From contig JANXZD010000310.1 in NCBI GenBank assembly GCA_025355705.1, positions 1 through 11,264 of the forward strand: DNA of 11,264 bases. Direction: 5' to 3'. The stretch's first letter is position 1, and each line of letters begins with the position of its first letter. Positions 1-7,660 of this stretch are shown one piece after another. The notes below the pieces were generated by a model. It made no database searches. It saw only the letters and a list, made by a program, of their open reading frames with translations, and was not told where the DNA came from. This stretch comes from Bacteroidota bacterium (GTDB taxonomy: Bacteria > Bacteroidota > Ignavibacteria > UBA10030 > UBA8401). A program made the position numbers and the translations under genes.

Positions 1-1200
1 CTTCCCTGTTGTCGGATCGATCGCTACGCTCGCCGGTTCCGCAAACGTTGAATCCGATGTCGTTGCATAGTTCGTGTTCGTTACTAAATTACTCGTACCT
101 AAAACACCGACGGCAACTGGCGGACCAATATCAAATCGTAAAACACGATGATTGCCAAGATCAGGCACCCAAACATCATTGGATGCTTTGTCGATGAAAA
201 GCGATAAAGGATATGAAAGACTTGTTGCAGACGGTGGATTTGGAGCAGCATCAGAAATAAAATCAGCCTGACCAATCACATAGTCTGCATTCGAACCATC
301 AACTTTTGATGCGGCATCATTATAGACCATAATTCTTGTATTGCCTTCATCGGCAACATACAATCTTCCCAATACATCAACTGCAACACCCCGCGGTTCC
401 CCAAGCCCTGCTTGCGTCTTTGCATACGTTGCAGTCGTAAATGTTGCTTGTCCCAAAACTCCGTTTGCAGCAGCGCCGTTTGTTTTTGTTGCAGCACTAT
501 CAAATCGCAATACGCGGCTGTTCGATCTGTCGGCTACCCATAACCGACCTTTGCCGTCAACCGTAACTCCCCACGGAGCACTCATCGTTGATGCCGTTGT
601 TCCACTCGTTCCGGTAAGAAGATCAGCTTGTCCTAATACTCCATCCGCAACGCCTCCATTTGCTTTTGCAGCAGCATTGTCAAATCTCGTTACACGATTA
701 TTAGCTCTATCTGCAACCCATAAACGACCATTCCCGTCCACCACTACGCATGCTGGTGCACTCATTGTCCCTGGTGTACAGTTTGCAGTATTCGTAGTGA
801 ATGTTATTTGTCCCAATACTCCATCGGCAGCAGATGAACTTGTTTTTGTTGATGCGTTATCAAATCGAAGTATTCGATTATTGTCTCTGTCTGCAACCCA
901 CAAGCGACCATTAGCATCAACAAAAACTCCGTTTGGATTATTCATTGACGATGCCGAGATACCCCCCGTATTTGCAGTGCGTGTTACATAATCCGGCTGG
1001 CCAAACACTGCTTCAGCGGAAGAACCATTCAATAATTTTGCCGCTGAGCTGTATCGTAATACCCTACGATTATCCCGATCGGCAACAAATATTTTTCCGG
1101 TGGTAGGATCGATTGCGACACTTGCAGGTTCAGCCAATGTCGACACTGTTGGAGATGTATAATTTGTATTCGTCACAAAGTCACTCGTTCCCAACACGCC
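1..1200 (-). repeat. Tandem NHL blade repeats with a six-blade super-period
   Basis: The codons for the ATHKRP-like anti-sense landmark (sense: GRLWVADR) recur at 351, 531, 711 and 891, exactly 180 bases apart. The flanking copies near 162 and 1080 are each 189 bases away. A longer period of 1092 bases (364 codons) is superimposed. Blade 1 (GVLGTSDFVTNTNY from residue 35) and blade 7 (GVLGTSNLVTNTNY from residue 399) both continue with AEPASVAIDPTTGK, and they resemble each other more than the blades between. The DNA copies have diverged at many positions, so this is an old protein-level repeat and not a recent DNA duplication. Confidence 0.85.
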
Positions 1201-1302
1201 CGCTGCCGAAACAGTGTTCGATAACGGAAGTTGCGCGAACAATGATGAACTCATCACTGACAGCACAAGAACAATTGCAAGAAGTATCTTGTTTCGTTTC
1301 AT
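1..1302 (-). CDS. Secreted NHL-repeat beta-propeller protein, 3' end beyond the window
   Basis: The reading frame is open for 434 codons from an ATG at 1302 to the left edge, so the C-terminus is missing. The N-terminus is a clear Sec signal peptide: MKRNK, a hydrophobic core at about residues 6-22, then cleavage probably after LFA (residue 23). The mature part is built of NHL-type blades of about 60 residues. Each has a GVLGQ-like strand, a P-x-GV-x-VD segment and a GRLWVADR-x-NNRVLRF core, followed by D-x-A-x-K-x-NG. Six blades are complete and a seventh begins before the edge. NHL propellers usually act as extracellular binding or scaffold modules and have no standard catalytic motif; no enzyme function is claimed. 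An AGGAGG site sits 4 bases before the ATG. A C-terminal sorting domain, if present, is outside the window. The gene lies 152 bases beyond the LVIVD gene and is separated from it by a terminator-like hairpin. The family call is secure; the role is unknown. Confidence 0.9.
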   Translation of the reverse strand, partial: MKRNKILLAIVLVLSVMSSSLFAQLPLSNTVSAAGVLGTSDFVTNTNYTSPTVSTLAEPASVAIDPTTGKIFVADRDNRRVLRYSSAAKLLNGSSAEAVFGQPDYVTRTANTGGISASSMNNPNGVFVDANGRLWVADRDNNRILRFDNASTKTSSSAADGVLGQITFTTNTANCTPGTMSAPACVVVDGNGRLWVADRANNRVTRFDNAAAKANGGVADGVLGQADLLTGTSGTTASTMSAPWGVTVDGKGRLWVADRSNSRVLRFDSAATKTNGAAANGVLGQATFTTATYAKTQAGLGEPRGVAVDVLGRLYVADEGNTRIMVYNDAASKVDGSNADYVIGQADFISDAAPNPPSATSLSYPLSLFIDKASNDVWVPDLGNHRVLRFDIGPPVAVGVLGTSNLVTNTNYATTSDSTFAEPASVAIDPTTGK

Positions 1303-1306
1303 AGAA

Positions 1307-1312
1307 CCTCCT
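1307..1312 (-). promoter_or_regulatory. Ribosome binding site of the NHL gene
   Basis: AGGAGG on the minus strand, four bases (TTCT) before the ATG at 1302. It is a perfect anti-Shine-Dalgarno match and fixes the start directly before the signal peptide. Confidence 0.85.
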
Positions 1313-1371
1313 AGATGGAGAGGTATTAAAAAAAGTGAGTTATGGTTGATCAGTATTGCAAATTTTTCTCG

Positions 1372-1428
1372 AATAAAAATTTCCCGGCATTGTGATGTCC
1401 TTATGGACACCGATAAAGATATGCCGGG
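1372..1428 (-). terminator. Branched hairpin with U-run, probable operon terminator
   Basis: On the minus strand CCCGGCAT (1428-1421) pairs perfectly with ATGCCGGG (1390-1383). Inside this 8-bp GC-rich stem is a second hairpin, GGTGTCC-ATAA-GGACATC (1411-1394), which includes one G-U pair that forms only in minus-strand RNA. The outer stem is followed by AAATTTTTATT (1382-1372). The structure begins 27 bases past the stop codon of the LVIVD gene, which suits an intrinsic terminator for the upstream operon. The inner arm and the asymmetric internal loop (nine bases against three) are more elaborate than a plain terminator, so a processing or regulatory element is an alternative. Confidence 0.65.
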
Positions 1429-1454
1429 GGTATTTTATGTATTTGGCCCAAACA

Positions 1455-3641
1455 TTACTTTACCAGCATCATTTTCTTAGCGATTGTCACACCATTTGCT
1501 TGTAAACGATAAAGGTACACACCTGTTGAAAGATTGGAACCATTAAATGGAACATTGAACGATCCTGCTTCTAATTGTTTGTTCAACAATACTGAAACAC
1601 GTTGTCCAAGTGAATTGAATACTTCTAAGAGTACCGATGCTTTTTTATCCAATACAACTGTAATATTCGTCGTAGGATTAAAAGGGTTTGGATAATTCTG
1701 CTGAAGAATTATGGACTCTGGTACTAATTTTTCTGAGACAACTGAAGTGGCAAGATCGTTAGAATAAATTGTCAATCCATCTGTCTTTTCTGCGACATAA
1801 ACATATTTTCCAATTGCCACAACCCCTCTTGATTGAGGAACGCCGTCATAATATCCATCTTCAACAGGGCTCGAGGGATTAAGGATATTTATTGCACGGA
1901 CACCGGTTCCTTCAGACGCTACGTAGCAATAATTTCCAGAAACAGAAGAAACATATCCGTACCCACCTGTTTTAATTTTTGAAATTAGTGAAGGAGCATT
2001 AAGGTTGCTGATATTGTAAATCTTCATACTATCACCGTCCGGTACATATGCGTAATTTCCCGAAATTTCGAAACCTTCATTCCCGGTCTTGAAATCTCCA
2101 GTAGCACCTTTTTTAACCGGAGTAGTGGGATTTGTAATGTCAAAGAATGTGATCTTGCCATAGTCCGTTAATCCGGCAATAGTACCATTGACAGCAACAT
2201 TTTCTCCATAAACGCTGCTTCCGGTATATTTAACAAGTGATGCAGTTGTTGGATTGGTTATATCAATCACTCCGATTCCGCTGTCACTTGCTGCGACAAA
2301 TACATTAGTTCCGCCAATTGCAATCCCACGTGCCCGAGCAGTTTTTATGGTTTTGATTTTTACCGGGCTTGCAGCATTTGTCACGTCGACAACATATACA
2401 CCTGAATCTCTGGCTGCTACATAGGCATAGTTTCCGCTCACGACAACAGCACGTGAATCACCACCAAGGTCGGCCGTTCCAAGTAACGATGCACTTGATG
2501 GATTTGAGACATCGATAATCCGGAGACCGGCAGTTCCATAAGCAACATATACTTTACCTGCTGAATAATAGGGAACATATGCTGTTCCGGTTGGAGCAGC
2601 AAGTGCAGAAAGAAATGCTGATGTTACGGGACTTGCCGGTGTTGAAACATTGATCGCACTGACACCTGGTGCCGGGTTTCTATTTGCAATAAAAATATGC
2701 CCGGTTGGTACACCGCTTATGGTAATTGCTCCGTAATATAAAGAAGCTGCACGACCGGTTGTCTTAATTTTGCTTGTCAACACTGGTGAAGCCGGGTTAA
2801 CAACATTATAGATTACCATTCCAGTATCACCTACCGCGACATATGCATAATTTCCATCGAACACGATTCGCGCAGTACGATACCCTGAAGGGAGTTCCAT
2901 TACATTGACTGGGCTGGCTGGATTTGTAACATTAACGACAGCCAAACTTGCATCATAATTACAAACATACGCATATCCTGAACGAACATTAATATGCTGA
3001 TGATATCCACCGTAACCCGCAATCCTCCCAACGTACAATGGTGCTGCGGGGTTTGTTATATCTAAAATATGACTCCTCGATCCAGCTGCGATGTACGCAT
3101 ACTGGCCTGAAATGATGACACTTTCACAATAGGCTAAACTGTCGATCGAAGAAACTAATACAGGACTTGCGGGTGTAGCAATATTATATACTTTGAAACC
3201 AGCACCTCCACCCGCTACGTACGCGTACGTTCCACTCGTTGCGATACCTTCCGCCGTTGTTCCTGTTGCAACTTCAACTGTTGCAACAAGAGAGGGTGTT
3301 ATAGGGTTTTGAACATTGATAAGCCACATCTTACTTCCGCCGCTGACAACCAAATATTGAACTCCATTGATCGATGTTCGAACAAGATCTTCAACAACGT
3401 CAGACAGAATCACGCTTCCAATTTTAACAGGCGCTGCCGGATTTGAAAAACTTGCAATCTGAACTTTATTGCCGAGTCCGTAATAAACAACTGATCCTGC
3501 TGCAAAGACCCCTTTTGATTCTCCTTCACCCTTTCCATAATTTCCCAGAAGTGTCATGTTCTTACCATCTTGTGCAATTAAACCTTCCCCAAGTAACATC
3601 AGACCCACAATAATTACAGCAAAAAGTTTATTAGTGTTCAT
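1455..3641 (-). CDS. Secreted LVIVD-repeat beta-propeller protein with T9SS C-terminal sorting domain
   Basis: The protein has 728 residues from the ATG at 3641. An in-frame TTG at 3686 would extend it by 15 residues, but the ATG has GGAGGT just upstream and starts a good signal peptide (MNTNK, hydrophobic core, cleavage near IAQ). The body is about 13-14 LVIVD-type repeats of some 42-45 residues. They are recognisable by SGNYAYVA-like strands, I-x-D/N-I/V-TNP and a following N-P-x-x-P corner; family knowledge says these fold into beta-propellers. The last 87 residues (about 642-728) are a type A T9SS sorting domain: NYPNPFNPTT, then LEVFNSLGQRV, LSTGVYLYRL, ending KKMMLVK. The protein is therefore expected on the cell surface or released. 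It follows the ribokinase gene by 41 bases and is probably the last gene of the operon. No catalytic motif is visible; a role in binding or adhesion is only inference. Confidence 0.9.
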   Translation of the reverse strand: MNTNKLFAVIIVGLMLLGEGLIAQDGKNMTLLGNYGKGEGESKGVFAAGSVVYYGLGNKVQIASFSNPAAPVKIGSVILSDVVEDLVRTSINGVQYLVVSGGSKMWLINVQNPITPSLVATVEVATGTTAEGIATSGTYAYVAGGGAGFKVYNIATPASPVLVSSIDSLAYCESVIISGQYAYIAAGSRSHILDITNPAAPLYVGRIAGYGGYHQHINVRSGYAYVCNYDASLAVVNVTNPASPVNVMELPSGYRTARIVFDGNYAYVAVGDTGMVIYNVVNPASPVLTSKIKTTGRAASLYYGAITISGVPTGHIFIANRNPAPGVSAINVSTPASPVTSAFLSALAAPTGTAYVPYYSAGKVYVAYGTAGLRIIDVSNPSSASLLGTADLGGDSRAVVVSGNYAYVAARDSGVYVVDVTNAASPVKIKTIKTARARGIAIGGTNVFVAASDSGIGVIDITNPTTASLVKYTGSSVYGENVAVNGTIAGLTDYGKITFFDITNPTTPVKKGATGDFKTGNEGFEISGNYAYVPDGDSMKIYNISNLNAPSLISKIKTGGYGYVSSVSGNYCYVASEGTGVRAINILNPSSPVEDGYYDGVPQSRGVVAIGKYVYVAEKTDGLTIYSNDLATSVVSEKLVPESIILQQNYPNPFNPTTNITVVLDKKASVLLEVFNSLGQRVSVLLNKQLEAGSFNVPFNGSNLSTGVYLYRLQANGVTIAKKMMLVK
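1745..3550 (-). repeat. LVIVD repeat array inside the propeller protein
   Basis: About 13 copies of the corner motif can be counted in order: NPAAP, NPITP, TPASP, NPAAP, NPASP, NPASP, TPASP, NPSSA, NAASP, NPTTA, NPTTP, NLNAP, NPSSP. A final half-repeat with the strand GKYVYVAEKTDGLTIYSND follows. Spacing is roughly 42-45 residues. The boundaries are approximate. Confidence 0.8.
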
Positions 3642-3645
3642 GTGT

Positions 3646-3651
3646 ACCTCC
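3646..3651 (-). promoter_or_regulatory. Ribosome binding site deciding the LVIVD gene start
   Basis: GGAGGT on the minus strand is followed by ACAC and the ATG at 3641. It selects this ATG over the in-frame TTG at 3686, which overlaps the stop codon of the ribokinase gene, and over the ATG at 3653, which overlaps the site itself. Confidence 0.8.
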
Positions 3652-3682
3652 ATTGTATTTGTGATGATGATTTTTTTAACAT

Positions 3683-4630
3683 TCAATTCAATGCTTCAGC
3701 TTCAGAATGAACATATGAAGCCATAAAATTCTCAATTTCTTTTCGATGCGGTGCTGAATTTTGTGCACCCATCCGAGTTACGGATATTGACCCTGATGCA
3801 TTCGCCATTCGTACGGCGTTCTCAATAGACATTCCTTCCGATAAAAATGCGGCAAGTGATCCGCTGAACACATCTCCCGCACCAGTAGAATCTATTGATC
3901 GGACTTTGAATGCCGGAATAAGTTCCATTGTATCTTGCAGACCGATAAAGACCCCTTTTGACCCGAGAGTTATTAAAACGGTTTTAATTCCAAACTCAAA
4001 AAACTTTTTCGTGATTACGCGTAAGCTCTCTTCATCCGTAACCTTTATTCCAGTGAGCATTTCAGCTTCAACCTTATTCGGGGTGATAATATCGATTTGT
4101 TGTAAAAAATTTTTATCCAATGGTTGCGCAGGTGCCGGATTTAGGATGACAATCGTGCCATTTTCTCGAGATTTTTTTATTGCAGAATATATTGTATCAA
4201 GAGGGGATTCCAATTGTACCAGCAATACGCCGGCTGACAATATCTCTTCTTTAGCATTTTCCATATCTGCCACACTTAATCGTGCGTTGGCACCAGACGC
4301 TACAACTATGCTGTTTTCGCCACGCTCATCAACAACAATAAATGCAACACCGGTCGCGACATCCTTATCCTGAAAAATATACCGGGTATCAATTCCCTCA
4401 TCCGTCAATCGTTGTATTCCCTCTTTGCCAAGGACATCGTTCCCTACTCTCGCTATAAAACTCACATCTACTCCTGCCCGAACAGCAGCAACTGCCTGAT
4501 TTGCACCTTTTCCACCTCCCCCTTCAGAAAATATACCCCCTATTACTGTTTCGCCTGGACGCGGAATTCTTGCCGTCTTGATCGTGAGATCGGTATTATA
4601 GCTACCAATAACTACAACTTTGTTTTTCAT
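3683..4630 (-). CDS. rbsK: Ribokinase-type PfkB-family carbohydrate kinase
   Basis: This is a cytoplasmic kinase that transfers phosphate from ATP to a sugar hydroxyl, typically ribose to ribose-5-phosphate. The visible ribokinase landmarks, numbered from the ATG at 4630 (315 residues), are: GSYNTDLTIK near the start; GGGGKGANQAVAAVRAG at about 37-53, the sugar-binding PfkB signature 1; GVAFIVVDERGENSIV in the middle; NPAPA; the ITPNKVEAEMLTG segment; VLITLGSKGVFIG; and DSTGAGDVFSGSLAAFL, which holds the catalytic Asp at about 253. The end, MGAQNSAPHRKEIENF, also fits ribokinases. An ATG at 4669 adds 13 residues (MRSRSLQNLANSI); neither start has a strong ribosome binding site, and the shorter form matches family N-termini. 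The stop is 41 bases before the LVIVD gene. The family is certain; ribose as the true substrate is not, because PfkB members use many sugars and nucleosides. Confidence 0.9.
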   Translation of the reverse strand: MKNKVVVIGSYNTDLTIKTARIPRPGETVIGGIFSEGGGGKGANQAVAAVRAGVDVSFIARVGNDVLGKEGIQRLTDEGIDTRYIFQDKDVATGVAFIVVDERGENSIVVASGANARLSVADMENAKEEILSAGVLLVQLESPLDTIYSAIKKSRENGTIVILNPAPAQPLDKNFLQQIDIITPNKVEAEMLTGIKVTDEESLRVITKKFFEFGIKTVLITLGSKGVFIGLQDTMELIPAFKVRSIDSTGAGDVFSGSLAAFLSEGMSIENAVRMANASGSISVTRMGAQNSAPHRKEIENFMASYVHSEAEALN

Positions 4631-4699
4631 AATTGAGTTTGCCAAATTCTGCAATGAACGTGATCTCATTGCTCGATAATTTTTTCTTAGGATTGAACC

Positions 4700-5713
4700 T
4701 TAGAAAGAAAATCCAAGTGAGAACATATGCACCTGTGTTAGTTCTCCAAAATCTACATACGCATAGTTGATGGAACCAATTGTTTCTCCAAAAGGATAAT
4801 TGACACCTGCACCAAAAGTAAATCGCTGAACATCATAGTTGAATTTATACCCGACCCGAACAAAGAAGGTTTTGTCGAACGCATAACTTGTACCAAGATG
4901 GAATTTCTCTTTCCCATCGTTTGGATGATCACCTTCAACAACAACTGTTAAGAGATGTGGCCCACCATCGCCGTCTAAAAAATCCATTGCCATTCCTGCT
5001 CTGAAATCCAACGGCATTCTCACATTGTCCGATTCGGTTTGAAATTCTTCACTCCATCCGCCAAAACGTGAATCTGGACCAAAATTTCTAGCGGTAATCG
5101 CAATACGTAGACTTTTGTATCCGGTATAATACATCGTACCAAAATCCAATGACCAATTTCTCATAGAAAGTTCTGCGATCTGTTGCTGCATCCATCGAAA
5201 ATTTCCTCCAACTGATAGATTGTCCGTTATTTTTCGTGCATATGAAAGGCCTGCAGCAATATCATTTGCCGTAAACACTGAACCGGTAACAAGAGGTGAT
5301 GTTCCGCTTGTTCCGGATGGTGCGTTGATCGTTTCTGCGATATCCCCATAGCCAAGCATTGCAACACTTACTCCAAAAACCCCTACATCTCCGAAATTGA
5401 CTGCGATCGCAGCAGATTGATGGTTGATATCTGCGATCCATTGCAGTGCATTTACCTGAACATTGATGTTCTTCACATCTGATAATGATGCCGGATTTCC
5501 AAACACAGCACTCGCATCCCCAAGCGAAATAGCCGTATATGCGCCCCCTAAAGCAGCCTGCCTTGCATCGCCATTGATCTTCAAGAACTGCCAACCAGAT
5601 TGTCCGGCACGCTCAATATCTACCGGTGAAATTCCCGATTGTGCGTGAACAAAGAAAGAGAACACAACAAATTGAGAAATAATTAATTGAAATATTTTTT
5701 TTGACGAATACAT
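4700..5713 (-). CDS. PorV/PorQ-family outer membrane beta-barrel protein
   Basis: The protein has 337 residues from the ATG at 5713, which has GGAGAAG upstream. A second ATG at 5728 overlaps the previous stop codon (TAATG) and would add MEKNL by translational coupling. The signal peptide has a KK start, a hydrophobic core and cleavage after VHA. The mature N-terminus carries the family's conserved block: AGQSGWQFLKINGDARQAAL, GGAYTAISLGDASAVFGNPA and the following strand. The rest alternates short amphipathic strands typical of a FadL-like barrel and ends in MFSLGFSF, a classic outer membrane C-terminal phenylalanine. PorV is a T9SS shuttle that carries cargo from the translocon to the attachment complex; PorQ-like paralogues are less well understood. 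The gene directly follows a T9SS-tailed secreted protein, so a dedicated role with that cargo is plausible. The family call is strong; PorV versus PorQ versus a transport paralogue is unresolved. Confidence 0.88.
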   Translation of the reverse strand: MYSSKKIFQLIISQFVVFSFFVHAQSGISPVDIERAGQSGWQFLKINGDARQAALGGAYTAISLGDASAVFGNPASLSDVKNINVQVNALQWIADINHQSAAIAVNFGDVGVFGVSVAMLGYGDIAETINAPSGTSGTSPLVTGSVFTANDIAAGLSYARKITDNLSVGGNFRWMQQQIAELSMRNWSLDFGTMYYTGYKSLRIAITARNFGPDSRFGGWSEEFQTESDNVRMPLDFRAGMAMDFLDGDGGPHLLTVVVEGDHPNDGKEKFHLGTSYAFDKTFFVRVGYKFNYDVQRFTFGAGVNYPFGETIGSINYAYVDFGELTQVHMFSLGFSF

Positions 5714-5719
5714 TAGATT

Positions 5720-5726
5720 CTTCTCC
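5720..5726 (-). promoter_or_regulatory. Ribosome binding site for the PorV-like gene
   Basis: GGAGAAG on the minus strand, six bases (AATCTA) before the ATG at 5713. It overlaps the alternative ATG at 5728, which has no such site of its own, and this favours the inner start. Confidence 0.6.
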
Positions 5727-5727
5727 A

Positions 5728-7647
5728 TTACTTGACGATTGCTAATTTACCAATGAATGATTCCCCAACATGTCCGGTAACTAGCGATTCAACGCGGTAG
5801 ACATAAACTCCGGGAGCTATCCCAAGGGTCCATTTATTTAATTGGTAGTCCAATCGCTTAATGCTCCCCCATGCTTCAGATCCGCTCCCATCGTCATGAT
5901 TGATCTCTTGAATCACATCACCGGTCAAAGTATAGATCTTGATCTTACATTTCGCTGGGATTCCGATAAATTCCATGCGATAACGTTCTCCTGTTCCTGT
6001 TAAATTACTATGCTGACGGAAAGGATTTGGAACGACATAGACATTTTTTGGGAAATCAAGATTGGGTCCACGCAATGGATAGACTGGAAAGCGAGTATTA
6101 TTTACTTTCCCGCTCTCATTACCATCTGTATCATAGCTTGTAACGCAATAATAATTCCCAACTCCGAACGGTAAATCTTTGTCAGTGTAACGGATATATC
6201 CTCCGGACATTACGACGGAATCTTTTTTGATGTCAGAAACAAGTGTCCATGGACCAATGGTGAAATAATTGGAACGATATACTCTATAACCAGCTACATC
6301 ATTCACTCCTGTAATCGGATCTTTATAAGTAGAGGAAATTGGTAACCAATCAATGTTAATAATTCCCGGTTCTATATTGATCTTTAAACTGTTCTCACCA
6401 TCACTTGGTGTTGGAGGCGGATATACCGAAGGAAGATAATTGTTCTTGAATAATTTTCGCGCTGCGCGGACGTGAGCGAGCATTGAATCGCGGGATGCAG
6501 TTGCCATGAGATCGATATTCGCAACACCACCTTCAACTATTTTTGCTCTTTCCATTTCTCCCATCACTTCAGCATAAACGATCTTGATAGAGCCAAAAGG
6601 GGAAATCGATAACGGTCCAACACTTACTAAAAACTCAGGGCGACGTTCATATTTGTTGCCTCCTTCTCCTCCAAGTGCACGAGCAGAATCCCATGATATT
6701 TTTGGCTGCTGATGGGTCATTACTTCTTTCACTCTTGCCGCAGTTGAAGATCCTTGGATAAACATTTGATCAACAGTACCGGCACCTTCTGTTAAACCTT
6801 GACCGGTATGTTCTAAAATGTTCTGAATTATATTTGCTCCAGCGGAGTCCAAAACTGCAACAGTAAAATATCCCGGGGCATCAAGTTCGTGCTCACGGAT
6901 TCCTTGTTGATAGATATCCCGTGCGTCACCAATGTCGCCCCGTTGTGGACCTACTCCAAAATTATAGACGATCGGCACTTCGTCCTGCGTTCTGAATCGT
7001 TGATGGTCATAGAAATAAAAAAGTTTCTCCGTCGGATCCCATCCGTATTTTTCATCTCCTCTGCTTCCTGACCGCTGTGTCATTCGAAGACCGTAACGCA
7101 TTCCGAAAATGACCGAATCGACCGATGATAATTCATTATTGGTGATGGTTACTTCATGGATGACAAAATCACTTAAACCCGGATAACTCCATACCATACT
7201 ACGTCGGAAAATATCCACATTAAGGTAATTGTTGTGATGAGCACCAGTCACAATTTCCTCACCGGCGATTCCAATATTCGATAGATTATAATTTTTCGTT
7301 AAAGTCGCCTCTTCAGTTGGAAAAATATCCTGTCCGGAAGGAAAAAAACGGGAATTGATCGTGTATGACGATGCAACATTATCTCGAACACCGTAGATCG
7401 CATATCCAACCGCTTCTGCATAATTCAAGGCATCATTCACATTGGTTCCTTTTGAATAGCCTGGATAGTCAATTGTGTGAAAACCATTTTGTGTTTCTGT
7501 AGGATCTCCATATTGCAGCGAATTCCAAATTGTTTCCCATAATTTCCCCCGTTTCAAGGTCTGTTTTCCCCAAACAACTTGAGCGTGCATCAAGTCAGAA
7601 AATATCAGCGTAAACGCTATGATTACTATATATTTTTTCATGTTCAC
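5728..7647 (-). CDS. Secreted protein of unknown function with fibronectin-like and T9SS-like C-terminal domains
   Basis: The protein has 639 residues from a GTG at 7647, which has AAGG seven to eight bases upstream; an ATG at 7641 is a close alternative. A signal peptide (MKKYIVIIAF core, cleavage near MHAQ) is followed by about 400 residues I do not recognise. They are rich in aromatic and glycine positions, with segments such as SNIGIAGEEIVTGAHHNNYL, SDFVIHEVTITNNELSSVDS and FGMRYGLRMTQRSGSRGDEK that suggest beta-sandwich folding. Residues of about 440-520 look like a fibronectin type III domain (VAGYRVYRSNYFTIGPWTLV, then YYCVTSYDTDGNESG). The last 105 residues resemble a sorting tail: VYVVPNPFR, IKIYTLTGDVIQEI, LGIAPGVYVYRVES, ending GKLAIVK. 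The gene starts 13 bases after the receptor gene and overlaps or abuts the PorV-like gene, which implies coupled expression and a shared task at the outer membrane. No hydrolase motif was found. Confidence 0.8.
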   Translation of the reverse strand: MNMKKYIVIIAFTLIFSDLMHAQVVWGKQTLKRGKLWETIWNSLQYGDPTETQNGFHTIDYPGYSKGTNVNDALNYAEAVGYAIYGVRDNVASSYTINSRFFPSGQDIFPTEEATLTKNYNLSNIGIAGEEIVTGAHHNNYLNVDIFRRSMVWSYPGLSDFVIHEVTITNNELSSVDSVIFGMRYGLRMTQRSGSRGDEKYGWDPTEKLFYFYDHQRFRTQDEVPIVYNFGVGPQRGDIGDARDIYQQGIREHELDAPGYFTVAVLDSAGANIIQNILEHTGQGLTEGAGTVDQMFIQGSSTAARVKEVMTHQQPKISWDSARALGGEGGNKYERRPEFLVSVGPLSISPFGSIKIVYAEVMGEMERAKIVEGGVANIDLMATASRDSMLAHVRAARKLFKNNYLPSVYPPPTPSDGENSLKINIEPGIINIDWLPISSTYKDPITGVNDVAGYRVYRSNYFTIGPWTLVSDIKKDSVVMSGGYIRYTDKDLPFGVGNYYCVTSYDTDGNESGKVNNTRFPVYPLRGPNLDFPKNVYVVPNPFRQHSNLTGTGERYRMEFIGIPAKCKIKIYTLTGDVIQEINHDDGSGSEAWGSIKRLDYQLNKWTLGIAPGVYVYRVESLVTGHVGESFIGKLAIVK

Positions 7648-7660
7648 TATTAGACCTTAA

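Noticed and set aside
341..991. A 216-codon open frame on the plus strand
   Set aside because: It lies antisense to the NHL repeats and its internal repetition is a by-product of the 180-base period; it has no credible ribosome binding site or family features.
1..1200. CRISPR-like or mobile repeat array
   Set aside because: The 180-base periodicity is in frame and encodes NHL blades with diverged codons, so it is protein repetition.
1313..1371. Promoter for the NHL gene (TTGCAA near the middle of the gap on the minus strand)
   Set aside because: No convincing -10 partner at proper spacing and no Bacteroidetes-type TAnnTTTG element; a promoter is expected here but cannot be placed.
1214..1480. 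Plus-strand open frame covering the 1303-1454 gap
   Set aside because: It overlaps the ends of two well-supported minus-strand genes and the terminator-like hairpin, and its product shows no recognisable motif.
3642..3686. Upstream TTG start for the LVIVD gene
   Set aside because: It would put a 15-residue tail before a well-formed signal peptide, and the ATG at 3641 has a strong ribosome binding site.
5728..7647. SusD-like lipoprotein or glycoside hydrolase
   Set aside because: The signal peptide has no lipobox cysteine, no TPR-like helical pattern is visible, and no hydrolase catalytic motif was recognised.
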